A stretch of 55,938 nucleotides of DNA from a virus: IMG/VR virus record IMGVR_UViG_3300025098_000053, positions 1 through 55,938 of that record. One strand, written 5' to 3'. Shown here piece after piece: positions 15,666 to 25,070 of this stretch (positions are counted from its first letter, which is position 1; each line of letters starts with the position of its first letter). The notes under the pieces are model-generated. The model ran no database searches. It worked only from the letters and a program-made list of their open reading frames with translations, and had not been told where the DNA came from. Both the position numbers and the translations under genes were made by a program.

Positions 15666-16135
15666 GTTTTGCTGAATTATTAAAAAATGCCAGATCTCAA
15701 GCATCTGAAATATCAAAACTTCAGAAGAGTGCAGCAGCACTTGTTAAAAAAGAAGAAATTAAGCCAGAAGAACTCCCTGTTGAAAACAAGGTGGATATAC
15801 AAAAAAAAGCAGAAGATAAAACAGAGATTAAACAGGAGCCTAATACACATACAATTGGGCAAGCGATTATCTTATTTGCAAACAATGGTTTAAAAAATTC
15901 AAGAAAATTAAAAACAACAAATAAATGCAAAAGAATTGCAAAGAACTTTATTAAAGGAGAATGTACTTCCGAACATTTAGTTAAAGCACATACACACCTT
16001 CAGAAACTTAAATCATCTAATCATGGAGATTTTAACTTATGTGGAGGTTGGGCAACAGTGCAATTTTTCGAAATGTTAAAACAAAACATAGATCCAAATG
16101 TAATATTAAAATCAACTTTTAAAGGGCCTGAGTAA
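15662..16135 (+). CDS. Hypothetical head-region protein (157 aa)
   Basis: The ATGA overlap with the portal stop and the position directly before the protease suggest a head-assembly role. The N-terminal 65 residues are Lys/Glu-rich and helical (a scaffold-like segment). The C-terminal part (NTHTIGQAIILFANNGLKNS then NLCGGWATVQFFEMLKQNID) looks globular. I do not recognise the family. Confidence 0.6.
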   Translation: MSFAELLKNARSQASEISKLQKSAAALVKKEEIKPEELPVENKVDIQKKAEDKTEIKQEPNTHTIGQAIILFANNGLKNSRKLKTTNKCKRIAKNFIKGECTSEHLVKAHTHLQKLKSSNHGDFNLCGGWATVQFFEMLKQNIDPNVILKSTFKGPE

Positions 16136-16136
16136 T

Positions 16137-17579
16137 ATGAAAAAAAAATTAGATACATTTAATGCATGGATGCCTATTGATTTAGGCAAAGAAATAAATT
16201 ATACCCATACAGAATTCCAAGATGGATCTCCTCGTGATGAGCCTCAAAGAATTAAGATAATGGGAATAGCTTCCACAGAAGCTCCTGATGAAGTGGGCGA
16301 GATAATCGTACAGGATGGTATTGATTGGCATTACTTTTTGAAGCGTGGATTCTTAAATCTTGAGCACAAGCAAGGCCCTGAGTTTGTTATGGGGCAACCT
16401 GAAGCTGTAACCAAAACATCTTATAAAGGTTATGGTGCCACAATGCTTAAAGGTTATCTATATAAAGATAAATCATCTGTAAAAGCATTGATTGAAACAA
16501 TGGAAGCAATGAAAAAAGCTGGTGCAGATCGTTCAATAGGATTATCAGTTGAAGGCCAAGTTGTTGAACGTGATAAAATGAATCCAAAAATCATTAAACG
16601 ATCTAAAGTATTGAATGTTTCTATTACTTCAAATCCTTGTAATGCAGATGCAACAATGGAAATAATTAAAAATATGAACAAAATTGAAAAACACGAACGT
16701 GAATATCATGATAAGGATATGACGTATCGTCAAATCAAAATTCTTAAAGAGTATGCTGATGAAATGTGCGAATTACTTGATCAAATGCCAGAAAACGTTG
16801 ATCTTATGGAATGGGTACAAACAAAAGTGACGCGCGCTCTTGATTACATACAATCATCTTATCATTATATGAAGGTTAAAATGCCAGAAATGATGGAACA
16901 TGCTGAAATGATGGGCAAAGATATGTGTGATAAATGTAAAGATTGTGATGGTGATTGTTCAAAATGCCCTAAATGCACAGCAAGAATGGAAAGAGAAGAG
17001 AAATACGCAAAAGATTACAAGATGGAATTGATGCGCGTTAAAAAAGAAATGGAAGATGATGGAGATAAAGAAGCAAAAGTTATGGCAGAAATGCTTCTTG
17101 AAAGATTTCCTGAATTAAAAGATCCAAAAGTTATGGGTGCAATCCATGAAATGATGGATGATAAAGAAAAAGGTTATGGTAAAAATCCTGATAATATGAC
17201 GCCAAGTGAGTTTGATGCTCATATGGAAAATCAAATGGAAGATAAACCAGAACGACCTGCTCCTGATTTTGCAGAGATACAAAGTGCAAAGATTGATGCA
17301 CAAACACGCGAACCTAAGATGCCTAAGGAAGAAGAATTGGAAGCATCTGTTCCTTCGATGCAATCCCTCGCACCTATCGTTCCTCAATCATTAGAAGATG
17401 AAGTATCATATAGAGATTACGGAATGAGTTCAAAAGATGTTAAAACAATCCTTGAATATATTGTTCGCAAATATCCTCAGATGGAAAAAGGAGATCAAAC
17501 TGCGATGTTCATGGAAATGATGCAACAAATGAGAAGAGTATATCAAACACAGGACGTTGCACCTAAACATCCAAAATAA
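16137..17579 (+). CDS. Prohead protease with long C-terminal tail
   Basis: 480 residues. The first 190 form a serine protease of the prohead maturation type (T4 gp21/HK97 gp4-like). The likely catalytic His is in NLEHKQGPEFVMG (H77) and the Ser in DRSIGLSVEG (about 133-137), followed by the conserved LNVSITSNPCNADA. It cleaves scaffold and capsid proteins inside the prohead. The tail (about 190-480) is charged, helical, with a Cys cluster MCDKCKDCDGDCSKCPKC near 260, and may act as scaffold. Near residue 413 it has LAPIVPQSLEDEV, encoded by 20 bases identical to part of the capsid gene. Confidence 0.8.
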   Translation: MKKKLDTFNAWMPIDLGKEINYTHTEFQDGSPRDEPQRIKIMGIASTEAPDEVGEIIVQDGIDWHYFLKRGFLNLEHKQGPEFVMGQPEAVTKTSYKGYGATMLKGYLYKDKSSVKALIETMEAMKKAGADRSIGLSVEGQVVERDKMNPKIIKRSKVLNVSITSNPCNADATMEIIKNMNKIEKHEREYHDKDMTYRQIKILKEYADEMCELLDQMPENVDLMEWVQTKVTRALDYIQSSYHYMKVKMPEMMEHAEMMGKDMCDKCKDCDGDCSKCPKCTARMEREEKYAKDYKMELMRVKKEMEDDGDKEAKVMAEMLLERFPELKDPKVMGAIHEMMDDKEKGYGKNPDNMTPSEFDAHMENQMEDKPERPAPDFAEIQSAKIDAQTREPKMPKEEELEASVPSMQSLAPIVPQSLEDEVSYRDYGMSSKDVKTILEYIVRKYPQMEKGDQTAMFMEMMQQMRRVYQTQDVAPKHPK

Positions 17580-17591
17580 AATTCAAAATAA

Positions 17592-17620
17592 TTTTCAAAA
17601 AACACTTGTTGTTATATAAT
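17592..17620 (+). promoter_or_regulatory. Sigma70-like promoter for scaffold/capsid
   Basis: TTTTCA (17592-17597), 17-bp spacer, TATAAT (17615-17620). It stands about 210 bp upstream of the scaffold-like gene, so the capsid mRNA would carry a long leader. Confidence 0.6.
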
Positions 17621-17695
17621 TAAATAATGAGTAAAAAAAAATTATAATTAAAATAGTAAATAGATATATATAATATATGTAGAATAAACTATTCG

Positions 17696-17767
17696 ACCTC
17701 GGCTCACTCAATTGGGTAGCCAACAACCACATTGCAATTAAATTATTTTCACCAACGTGAGGTTTTT
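17696..17767 (+). other. Structured leader upstream of scaffold/capsid genes
   Basis: ACCTC (17696-17700) can pair with GAGGT (17759-17763), enclosing GGCT (17701-17704) with AGCC (17718-17721), and a T run starts at 17763. This part of the 251-bp gap is richer in GC than its flanks. It could be an attenuator or an mRNA-stabilising leader. A D-arm-like look (CAATTGGGTAGCC) is not backed by tRNA anticodon or T arms. Confidence 0.35.
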
Positions 17768-17830
17768 GCACATAGGGTTTGTTAAAAAGTATGTTATTTA
17801 AATTAAAATAAATGATAAGGAGTTAAAATC

Positions 17831-18394
17831 ATGGCCGATAATAACATTGAAGTTGCTCTCACTGAGATCAAAGAGCAATTAGATAATGAGAAAAAAGTGG
17901 CTGAAATTTTAGCAAACTCTGCGGATGAAATCGTTAAATCACAAACCGAGAAGTTTGAAGCATTTGCTAAGAACATTGATGGATTAAGTGAAAAGGTTGA
18001 TTCCCTTGTTGCTAAATTGGAAGCACTTAATATACCTTCAGTTGAAGATATCGAAAAAAGCATCAACGCAAAAGTTGAATCTGCTAAAGAAGAAATCGAT
18101 ACTAAGGTAGAGGAAATCAAGAAAAGCGTCGCTGATCAGGAAGAAAAAGTAGAAACAATTGAGAAATCAGTTGAAGCTAACTTAAATGAGCCTGTTCAAA
18201 AGAGCGTTAAAGTTCTTAATCCCGTAGAAGAAGTTAAAGAGGTTGCTGTTGAAGCACCTGTTTCAACTGACGATTTGATCAACAAAGCACTTGCAGAGTT
18301 AGCGACTGTTTCAACAGTTGAACGTGCAAGAGAACTTAACAAAGCAATTGTGCAACTTAATAGCGGAGTAAATCCCGCATCTATTAAACTTTAA
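17831..18394 (+). CDS. Putative scaffold / head core protein
   Basis: 187 residues, almost wholly Glu/Lys/Ala/Val helix with a heptad pattern over about residues 5-125 (ALTEIKEQLDNEKKVAEILA and similar), a proline-containing hinge near 140 and a short helical end. Low aromatic content, no membrane segment. Size, coiled-coil character and position between protease and major capsid protein fit an internal scaffold that is removed by the protease, but no family signature proves it. RBS AAGGAG. Confidence 0.65.
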   Translation: MADNNIEVALTEIKEQLDNEKKVAEILANSADEIVKSQTEKFEAFAKNIDGLSEKVDSLVAKLEALNIPSVEDIEKSINAKVESAKEEIDTKVEEIKKSVADQEEKVETIEKSVEANLNEPVQKSVKVLNPVEEVKEVAVEAPVSTDDLINKALAELATVSTVERARELNKAIVQLNSGVNPASIKL

Positions 18395-18412
18395 TAAAGG
18401 AAGAAAATAATT

Positions 18413-19927
18413 ATGTTACCTATGAACAATGAAACCTTGACAGTTAATGAATTAACTCGTCTTAACGACCACCTCCGTAAAAACGCGGATATGGTTAAAA
18501 ACAGCCAAGTTGGTTACCAAACTGCTGCAGCCACTTCCGGCGGCGCAAATGGTGCCCTTTCACCTATCGTTCCTCAATCAATTGAGAGCGTTCTTGCTTC
18601 TGCAACTTTTACAATGAACGACCTTGTTCTTTGGCAGAAATTACCTAAAGTACAAGTTACTAACACAATCCATGAATTCGCTGTAATCAACGAGCATGGC
18701 CAAGATCTCGACCCCTTCATTGAAGAGGGTGGCGGTGGATCTGCTGATTTTGGAAGCAGCCGTTCTTCTTATGAGAGAAAAGCTGTTAAAATCAAGTATA
18801 TGGCTGAGCGTCGTTCTGTAAGTGACGTTGCAAACCTTGTTGGTATTATTGGTGCTAATCCTAATGCAATCGCAGAGGAAACTGAGCGCGGAACAATGAG
18901 CCTTATGCGCAAAGTTGAAAGCCAGTTATTCTATGGTGATGAGAGTGCTTCTTCAAAGGGATTTGATGGTATTCTTAAGCAAATCGAAAGATTAGATCCT
19001 GCTCACACTCAAAGTGATCTTCGTTCAGGCGATCTTTCTGGCAACACTCACGATATGGGTGGCGCAATTGCAACAAACACTGCAGTTCCTGAGCTCTTTA
19101 ATGATGTTCTTGGTGAGTTACACAGTGCTCCACGTTTTGGTAAGCCAGACGTTGTATTTGTAGAACCTCGTATTTACAGCCAACTCGTTAAAGCTTCTAT
19201 CCAAGGTGGCCGTAATGATCAGCTTTTGATCAGCCAACAAAAAGATGGAATCCTTACTTATGGTGCAGGCCCACAGCTTCACATCATGGGCCCTATGGGT
19301 CCAGTTCCTGTAATGAGTGCTCCATTCCTTCATCGTCAGTTTAAGGCTCCAACTGCTGGTGCCGGTACTCTTCCAACTCTCGGTGCTGGTGCAGTTCTTG
19401 CGCAAGTTGCTGATGGTGTTGCTCTTGAAGGTGAATTTGCTGCTGGTAAATTCTATAAGTACAAAGTTGTAGGCGTTAGCTCAAAGGGATATAGCGCTCC
19501 TCTTACTCTTGATGCCGGTGGAGCTCTTGGCCTTGAAGTTGGTGCCGCTGGTATCCAAGTTGAAGTTGCTGCTGCTGCTGATATGGTTGGTGGTTATTAT
19601 CGCGTATATCGTTCAGAGAGTGCTGCTGCTAACAACGCTGTAGATTTAGATTCTTGCGTACTTCTTTATGAGGTTCCTGCAGAAGCTGATGGATCTTTGG
19701 TTTTTGTTGATCGTGGTATCGAGCGTCACTCTTGTGGTCGTGCTTTATTCATGCAAATGGATCAAAACGTTGTAGAATTTGCTCGTATGCTTGATTTCTT
19801 ACGTCGTCCATTGGCCGAAACTTCTGCTGCGAAGCAGTTCCTATTGATGCTCTTCGGATCACCAATTGTTAAGGTTCCAACCAAGTGCTTCACAGTACGC
19901 GGAATCCCATACAGCCAAGTATTTTAA
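18413..19927 (+). CDS. Major capsid protein
   Basis: 504 residues; forms the icosahedral shell. The N-terminal part has GALSPIVPQSIESVLASATF, then an E-loop/A-domain region with ETERGTMSLMRKVESQLFYG and FNDVLGELHSAPRFGKPDVV, features of HK97-fold capsids. Residues about 319-437 are an insertion with FYKYKVVGVSSKGYSAP and YYRVYRSESAA then FVDRG, which resembles a fibronectin/Ig-type beta domain and is likely surface-exposed. The C-terminus (DFLRRPLAETSAAKQFLLML) is again capsid-like. Codon use is richer in GC than the neighbours, as expected for a highly expressed gene. A terminator follows at 19995. Confidence 0.85.
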   Translation: MLPMNNETLTVNELTRLNDHLRKNADMVKNSQVGYQTAAATSGGANGALSPIVPQSIESVLASATFTMNDLVLWQKLPKVQVTNTIHEFAVINEHGQDLDPFIEEGGGGSADFGSSRSSYERKAVKIKYMAERRSVSDVANLVGIIGANPNAIAEETERGTMSLMRKVESQLFYGDESASSKGFDGILKQIERLDPAHTQSDLRSGDLSGNTHDMGGAIATNTAVPELFNDVLGELHSAPRFGKPDVVFVEPRIYSQLVKASIQGGRNDQLLISQQKDGILTYGAGPQLHIMGPMGPVPVMSAPFLHRQFKAPTAGAGTLPTLGAGAVLAQVADGVALEGEFAAGKFYKYKVVGVSSKGYSAPLTLDAGGALGLEVGAAGIQVEVAAAADMVGGYYRVYRSESAAANNAVDLDSCVLLYEVPAEADGSLVFVDRGIERHSCGRALFMQMDQNVVEFARMLDFLRRPLAETSAAKQFLLMLFGSPIVKVPTKCFTVRGIPYSQVF

Positions 19928-19994
19928 GGAATAGTTGGTAGGAGATAAATGTGCTTTGGCACAAATAGTTTAGTTCAATAAAACTAATGTTTTC

Positions 19995-20034
19995 CCTCAC
20001 AGCTTTTCTCTCTCCGAGCTGTTGAGGTTTTTTT
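19995..20034 (+). terminator. Intrinsic terminator after capsid gene
   Basis: CCTCACAGCT (19995-20004) pairs with AGCTGTTGAGG (20017-20027) with one bulged T, followed by seven T (20028-20034). Two further hairpins precede it: TGTGC/GCACA and TTAGTT/AAACTAA. It should separate the abundant capsid transcript from the neck genes. Confidence 0.9.
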
Positions 20035-20066
20035 CGACATCATATTAAATAAGGAAAGGATTGCGC

Positions 20067-21065
20067 ATGGCTGCTGATTTTAAATTCATCGATATTGTTA
20101 CTCCGCAATTTTTGAAGGATACATTCATCGCAGGTGTTGATTTAACATTGGACGATGGATCTGCATATCCGGATATAATGTTTGAACACAGTATTGCATC
20201 TGCTTTGCGCATGATTGAAAATGAATTAGGTATTATCGTTGATGATACTGTAATAACTGGTGAAAGGCATGATGCTATGAGTGATAGCAGAAGAGCTTGG
20301 TGGCCAATTAGCACAGATCATCGTCCCTTAAAAGAAGTTGATGATATAGCAATTACATACGGAAATTATCAACCAACAAGCATCCCATTGAGTTGGGTTA
20401 ATATAGCATCTGAAAATACAGGTGCTTTTCACTTAATACCATCAGCAGAAACATTAGGAACATTTAGTTTTTCCAATGCAATTCCTCTTCTTATTGATCC
20501 TATAACAAATTATTCCTATTATCGCCAAGTGCCTTCATATTTCAGATTGAAGTACAAAGCAGGATTTAATTTTATAAAGAAAACAATAACCATTCCTCAG
20601 GGCCAAACAAGTATCACAGTTGATCTTGGTGAGCTTTTAGTTGATAGGCCTAACTTTATATTTGATGTTACTCAAACTGGTTTAGCAGATGCAAACGCAG
20701 TTCATACAGTACGCGGATATGGTGGGCCAAGATCCAAGGAAGTTGAGATTAGATTAGCAACTGCACCAAACAATGCGGATTGTATTATTGAATTAAAAGT
20801 TCATACAGTTCCTGAAGTATTGATTAGGTGTGTTGGATTGCTTGCTGCAATATTACCATTAGATGTAGCTGGAGATCTGATAATTGGTGCTGGTATAGCA
20901 AGATTTAATATTGGTGTAGATAATTTACGCCAAGAAGTTGATACAACATCATCAGCAACAAACAGTGGATATGGTGCTCGTATTTTAAGTTATAAAAATA
21001 CATTGAAAGCATACGTAAAAGCATTGAAAGCTGATTATCAAACACCAAAATTTGGAGTAATATAA
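20067..21065 (+). CDS. Head-tail connector / neck protein
   Basis: 332 residues from the ATG at 20067, which has AAGGAAAGG upstream. The end DNLRQEVDTTSSATNSGYGA followed by RILSYKNTLKAYVKALKADY matches a conserved C-terminus seen in phage proteins placed between the capsid and the neck genes. The middle holds DRPNFIFDVTQT and a beta-rich region. It probably sits at the portal-tail junction. It overlaps no neighbour but is only 1 bp from the next gene. Confidence 0.65.
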   Translation: MAADFKFIDIVTPQFLKDTFIAGVDLTLDDGSAYPDIMFEHSIASALRMIENELGIIVDDTVITGERHDAMSDSRRAWWPISTDHRPLKEVDDIAITYGNYQPTSIPLSWVNIASENTGAFHLIPSAETLGTFSFSNAIPLLIDPITNYSYYRQVPSYFRLKYKAGFNFIKKTITIPQGQTSITVDLGELLVDRPNFIFDVTQTGLADANAVHTVRGYGGPRSKEVEIRLATAPNNADCIIELKVHTVPEVLIRCVGLLAAILPLDVAGDLIIGAGIARFNIGVDNLRQEVDTTSSATNSGYGARILSYKNTLKAYVKALKADYQTPKFGVI

Positions 21066-21066
21066 T

Positions 21067-21864
21067 ATGTTGTTTCCTGCAAGAGTTCCTCCAAAAGCAA
21101 AGAAAATAGGCAGAGTTGATTTTAACTTAGATCAATTCCGCATTCTTATGGAGCAAAAAGGATTACCGGTTGTATGGGAACAAACAGCAGTTTGCCCATG
21201 TTCTATACCAACATCCGATGCAGGAATGGATTTGTTTAGTGTTAATGATGTTTCAACGGGAATCGACAATGATCCTGCTTGCACAACATGCGGCGGCAAA
21301 GGTTTTATTAGGTATGATGAACAAGAGATCAACGTACTTTATCAGGCACATGCTGCAAGCAATGATACATTGGAATATGGAACATCACTTAATTCAACTG
21401 CACAATTAACTTTATTACCTGAACATTTACCAAGATTTGGTGATAGATTTCGTGTTAAGGATTCAGCAATTATAAGATCAGAAAAACTTACAAAAGGTGC
21501 CGGAAATACTGTAACATTAGGTTATACAGTAGTGACGAGGCAGCTTGATTTGGCTTCTGGATTAACTCCTGCAAATATCTTGGCAGTATTTATCAATGAT
21601 GCAACGGGATCAAACAGCTTCAAACTGGATCCTCTTAATTATTCATTTAATGAAGCAAACAACTCAATCACATTTCTTGCTGGCCTCCCTGGTGTAAATA
21701 AACCTGCAGATGATTCTGAATTTACAATAGTTTATTATACAAATCCTGAATTTGTTGTAGTATCACATCCATACATTGTGAGAGATACAGTAATATTAAA
21801 GAAAGGTGTTGAAAGTAAAAAAGCAATGCCTGTTCAATGTGAAGTACGATTGGAGAGTGAATAA
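21067..21864 (+). CDS. Putative neck protein with zinc-binding Cys pairs
   Basis: 265 residues. Near residue 43 there is CPCS and near 75 CTTCGGKG, spaced to make a zinc knuckle, as in some phage neck/closure proteins. The rest is beta-rich (TAQLTLLPEHLPRFGDRFRV). Position between connector and tail terminator-like gene and tight packing (1-bp gap, ATG-overlap downstream) place it in the neck. Exact role not shown by sequence. Confidence 0.55.
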   Translation: MLFPARVPPKAKKIGRVDFNLDQFRILMEQKGLPVVWEQTAVCPCSIPTSDAGMDLFSVNDVSTGIDNDPACTTCGGKGFIRYDEQEINVLYQAHAASNDTLEYGTSLNSTAQLTLLPEHLPRFGDRFRVKDSAIIRSEKLTKGAGNTVTLGYTVVTRQLDLASGLTPANILAVFINDATGSNSFKLDPLNYSFNEANNSITFLAGLPGVNKPADDSEFTIVYYTNPEFVVVSHPYIVRDTVILKKGVESKKAMPVQCEVRLESE

Positions 21865-22460
21865 TGTCAGTTGATTTACACATTCAGCATGTTATACATA
21901 ACGGCATTAAGTTATACAAGGATAATGCAAACGATATATTCAGAGATTTGTTTTATGATGTATCACCTGCTTTATCAACAAAGTGGTATAACAAGATGAA
22001 TGCTGCTGATATACATTTTGATAAAGCATTTTCACGTAAGAAAGAAAAATTTCCGCTTATTACAACAAGGCTTGTTGAAGCAGTTGATAATAGAAACAAG
22101 CTTCTTGGTAATCAAGGTGCTCAAGGAAATAAAACAATATTCATTTCAGCACAGTGCGACATCCATATTTTTGCAGATGATTTTGATTTTGTACGAATAA
22201 TCTCAAGAATATGCAAAGCTTCAATTCTGGGCTTTAAAAGTAATTTTTTAGAAAAAGGTTATTTAGATATAAATTTCATTGGTTCTCAAGATTTGGCTCC
22301 ACAATATGATTTAACATCTGAGGATGTGATTGTATATAATAGGGTTATCTCTTTTGTCGCGACACAGGAGCTTAACGTTCAACCTCAAATAAATCCAGAA
22401 CAATTTGGAGATATGCCATGGTCGTTGAACCCAACTATTGTGGGCAATAATGCAATTTAA
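21864..22460 (+). CDS. Putative tail terminator / neck protein
   Basis: 198 residues. The start overlaps the previous stop. The body has FISAQCDIHIFADDFDFVRI and VIVYNRVISFVATQELNVQP, an alpha/beta pattern seen in tail terminator or neck proteins just before the sheath gene. The function is inferred mainly from gene order (connector, neck, this gene, sheath, tube). Confidence 0.5.
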   Translation: MSVDLHIQHVIHNGIKLYKDNANDIFRDLFYDVSPALSTKWYNKMNAADIHFDKAFSRKKEKFPLITTRLVEAVDNRNKLLGNQGAQGNKTIFISAQCDIHIFADDFDFVRIISRICKASILGFKSNFLEKGYLDINFIGSQDLAPQYDLTSEDVIVYNRVISFVATQELNVQPQINPEQFGDMPWSLNPTIVGNNAI

Positions 22461-22511
22461 ATCACAGAAAAACAAAGAAGAAATATAATTATATTAAAAG
22501 GAGTTCGAACT

Positions 22512-24317
22512 ATGCCTTCATTTGTACAATTCAGAGGACGCAGAATTTATCAGCCAAGCGTTCTTGTAGATGTTAATAACAATTTAATCAGCCCAGATGC
22601 ATTAGGTGGCAAAAGCCTATGTGTTATTGGTGATTTTCCTCAAATGAAACCAAATGTTACTCACACGTTCAGTTCATCAACTGGATTAGAAGTATCAGAT
22701 GTGTTTCCTCATTTCCGAGATATCAGAGATGTTGATAAAATTTGGAAATCAAGCATTGCAGGAAGCGGTGCGGTTTCTGAGAAGATGACGCTGGTCAATG
22801 TAAATCAATCTGTTGCTGCTAAATTAGATGCAAACAGTGTTGATCTTGACGCAGGTGATAATCTTGCTAAATTCCCTGATAATGCTTATGCGCAACTTGA
22901 GTTTGAAAGCACATATTACGGCACATACGGAAACAGAATACAACTTAAACTTGATGATGATCAATCAAATGCAGCAGAGTTGGATGTTGATAGTGAGGAT
23001 GCATTTAGATTAACAATCAAAGAGCCTGGATTTGCAGATGTTGAAATCAATGTTGGTTATCCTGATCAGCTTCTTTTCAAAACAGCAGCAACACACTGCC
23101 TTGTAATCTATGAAGATTCAACTGATAACAAAGTTAAATGCCACCTTGCAACCCAAGCAGATCCTGATACTCCTGTAGGTGATATCATTATCCTTGAAGA
23201 TGTTGCAACAAACAAAGCTCTTATGGGATTATTGGAAGTTATTGCAGCAAGCAACACAATAGCTTTCAGCGCAGAATCATTTAACTTTGATACACATCCT
23301 AAGTTTTTAGATTTAGGTGTTTATGATGGAGCCGGTATATTGGCTAACGATGCGGCAGCAAGAGTTCATGCACACACAAAAGCTTTGGTCGATGCAGTTG
23401 TTGCTGATGATACATTACCTATTACAGTAAAATCAAAAACAAATGGGCATGCACCTTTAGCAAGCTTTGCAGTTGCTGCACTTGCAGGCGGTACTCAGGA
23501 AGCATCAGTAAATAACTCAAAAATAACAGAACTTTTACCTTCACTTGAAAACAAAGATTTTACTTCAATGTGCGTTCAATCATCAAATGCTGGTGTTCAT
23601 GATCAAGTTAAACTTCACCTTGAAGCAGCAGAGATTGCAGGCCGTGAAAGAAACGCATGGCTTCCAGCATCTGAAAATCAATCAATATCACAGATCAATG
23701 CATCTTATGTTAAACGATTATCTTCACCACTTGTTTCATATTTTGGCCAAGGTATTTCATATGAGGATTATCAAGGAAACGTAAGAACCGAAGCAGATCC
23801 TTTCTGGGGAGCTTTGGTAATGATGTGCATGCAAGGTGCTTTACCTGCAGCAGAGGCACTCACAAGAAAACGTCCAGGAATTTTGAATACAACAGAAAAC
23901 TGGGATCGTGAAAGAGATGTTAATGCAGCAATTAAAGCTGGCGTTGTTGTTGTTGGATTAGGTTCAAACAATCAGCTTCGTGTTGAAAGAAGCATCACTT
24001 CATATAGAGATGATAACCTATCATATAACTGCGAAGTTTCTGCACGTGAAAGCATTAATACATGCGTTCGTGAATTAAGAAGTTTCCTCGAAGGCCAACT
24101 TGGTTCTCGTATCACATCTGCAACAAAAGATAATCTTAAATCTTTGGCAGAAAGAAGATTGAAAACTATTGAGGATGCAGGAATTATATTCGGTGCAAAA
24201 AACATAGAAGTAAGAGTAGCAAACGATACAGCATTCATTGATTTTGACGTAGCACTTATTGAGCCACTCAACTTCATCCGTATCACAGCAAACCTTGTAC
24301 GAAATTCAGATTTTTAA
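22512..24317 (+). CDS. Tail sheath protein
   Basis: 601 residues; polymerises around the tail tube and contracts to drive DNA injection. The N-terminal RGRRIYQPSVLVDV and the C-terminal domain with SRITSATKDNLKSLAERRLK, IIFGAKNIEVRVAND and FIDFDVALIEPLNFIRITAN are diagnostic for contractile sheath proteins. Length is usual for large myoviruses. A TATAAT at about 22486 with an ATCACA -35 and an AAGGAG ribosome site precede it. Confidence 0.9.
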   Translation: MPSFVQFRGRRIYQPSVLVDVNNNLISPDALGGKSLCVIGDFPQMKPNVTHTFSSSTGLEVSDVFPHFRDIRDVDKIWKSSIAGSGAVSEKMTLVNVNQSVAAKLDANSVDLDAGDNLAKFPDNAYAQLEFESTYYGTYGNRIQLKLDDDQSNAAELDVDSEDAFRLTIKEPGFADVEINVGYPDQLLFKTAATHCLVIYEDSTDNKVKCHLATQADPDTPVGDIIILEDVATNKALMGLLEVIAASNTIAFSAESFNFDTHPKFLDLGVYDGAGILANDAAARVHAHTKALVDAVVADDTLPITVKSKTNGHAPLASFAVAALAGGTQEASVNNSKITELLPSLENKDFTSMCVQSSNAGVHDQVKLHLEAAEIAGRERNAWLPASENQSISQINASYVKRLSSPLVSYFGQGISYEDYQGNVRTEADPFWGALVMMCMQGALPAAEALTRKRPGILNTTENWDRERDVNAAIKAGVVVVGLGSNNQLRVERSITSYRDDNLSYNCEVSARESINTCVRELRSFLEGQLGSRITSATKDNLKSLAERRLKTIEDAGIIFGAKNIEVRVANDTAFIDFDVALIEPLNFIRITANLVRNSDF

Positions 24318-24340
24318 GATTAAATAGGAGATAAATTAAA

Positions 24341-24850
24341 ATGGCAAACGTAATAACAGGCGCTAAAGCGATAGTTAAAATTGGTGGCCAAGTTGCTGGA
24401 TATGCAACTGGGGTATCAGTAACAGAAAGTATTCTAAATGGACGTGTTGAATCACTCGGACGCATTGATACTCGTGAAATCACACCAATTGGTCGTGTCG
24501 TCACAGCAACATGCAACTTCATTAGAATATTTAAAACAAGTGACGAGAACGGTTTATCAGCTGACGAAGTTGATGAGTCGGGATTAACATACACAGTAGA
24601 TTCTGTACAAAGCAGCGATGATGAGCGCACAGTATCAGCACTTAATTTTGGTGTTGGCGATCAGAGAGTTGATTTACAGATTTTTGATAGTGCTCCACAA
24701 GGTGATTTAGATGGCGACGATGTATTGATTTATACAGTTGTTGATTGCAAACCATCATCACAAAATATTGTTGTGGATCGTGGATCAATGATGGGTGTTC
24801 AGGTAACAATGGACGCAAGATTCTTGGTACGCCACGATGGTGCATTATAA
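24341..24850 (+). CDS. Tail tube protein
   Basis: 169 residues, beta-rich, directly after the sheath gene as is usual. ITGAKAIVKIGGQVAGYATG, GRVVTATCNFIRIF and SMMGVQVTMDARFLVRHDG fit a gp19/XkdM-like tube that stacks as hexameric rings inside the sheath. RBS AGGAG. A strong terminator follows at 24966, so sheath and tube form one short operon. Confidence 0.85.
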   Translation: MANVITGAKAIVKIGGQVAGYATGVSVTESILNGRVESLGRIDTREITPIGRVVTATCNFIRIFKTSDENGLSADEVDESGLTYTVDSVQSSDDERTVSALNFGVGDQRVDLQIFDSAPQGDLDGDDVLIYTVVDCKPSSQNIVVDRGSMMGVQVTMDARFLVRHDGAL

Positions 24851-24862
24851 TATAGGCATATC

Positions 24863-24888
24863 ATTAACGAGGATGCCCTCTGTTTAAT
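24863..24888 (+). other. Hairpin after tube gene
   Basis: ATTAACGAGG (24863-24872) pairs with CCTCTGTTTAAT (24877-24888), loop ATGC. The right arm CTCTGTTTAAT resembles the left arm of the inverted repeat at 4070-4082. A second pairing CGCAG/CTGCG follows near 24920-24943. Confidence 0.4.
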
Positions 24889-24965
24889 CTTAAATTAATA
24901 TTCACTTAAACATATTTGCCGCAGAAACAAAGCTTACTGCGTTAAATCTGATTATTATTTATGAG

Positions 24966-24991
24966 GGCCAGCAATTTGTTGGCCTTTTTTT
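24966..24991 (+). terminator. Intrinsic terminator after tail tube gene
   Basis: GGCCAGC (24966-24972), loop AATTT, GTTGGCC (24978-24984) and seven T (24985-24991). Closes the sheath-tube unit. Confidence 0.92.
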
Positions 24992-25070
24992 ATATAAAAA
25001 GTAATTTAGGTGAATACTTATTAATATATACATTATAAAATAAATAAATTCGACATCAAGGAGAGTTGTT

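Noticed and set aside
17696-17763. tRNA
   Set aside because: A D-arm-like CAATTGGGTAGCC is present, but no matching anticodon arm or TTC-containing T arm; no other tRNA gene was seen in the window.
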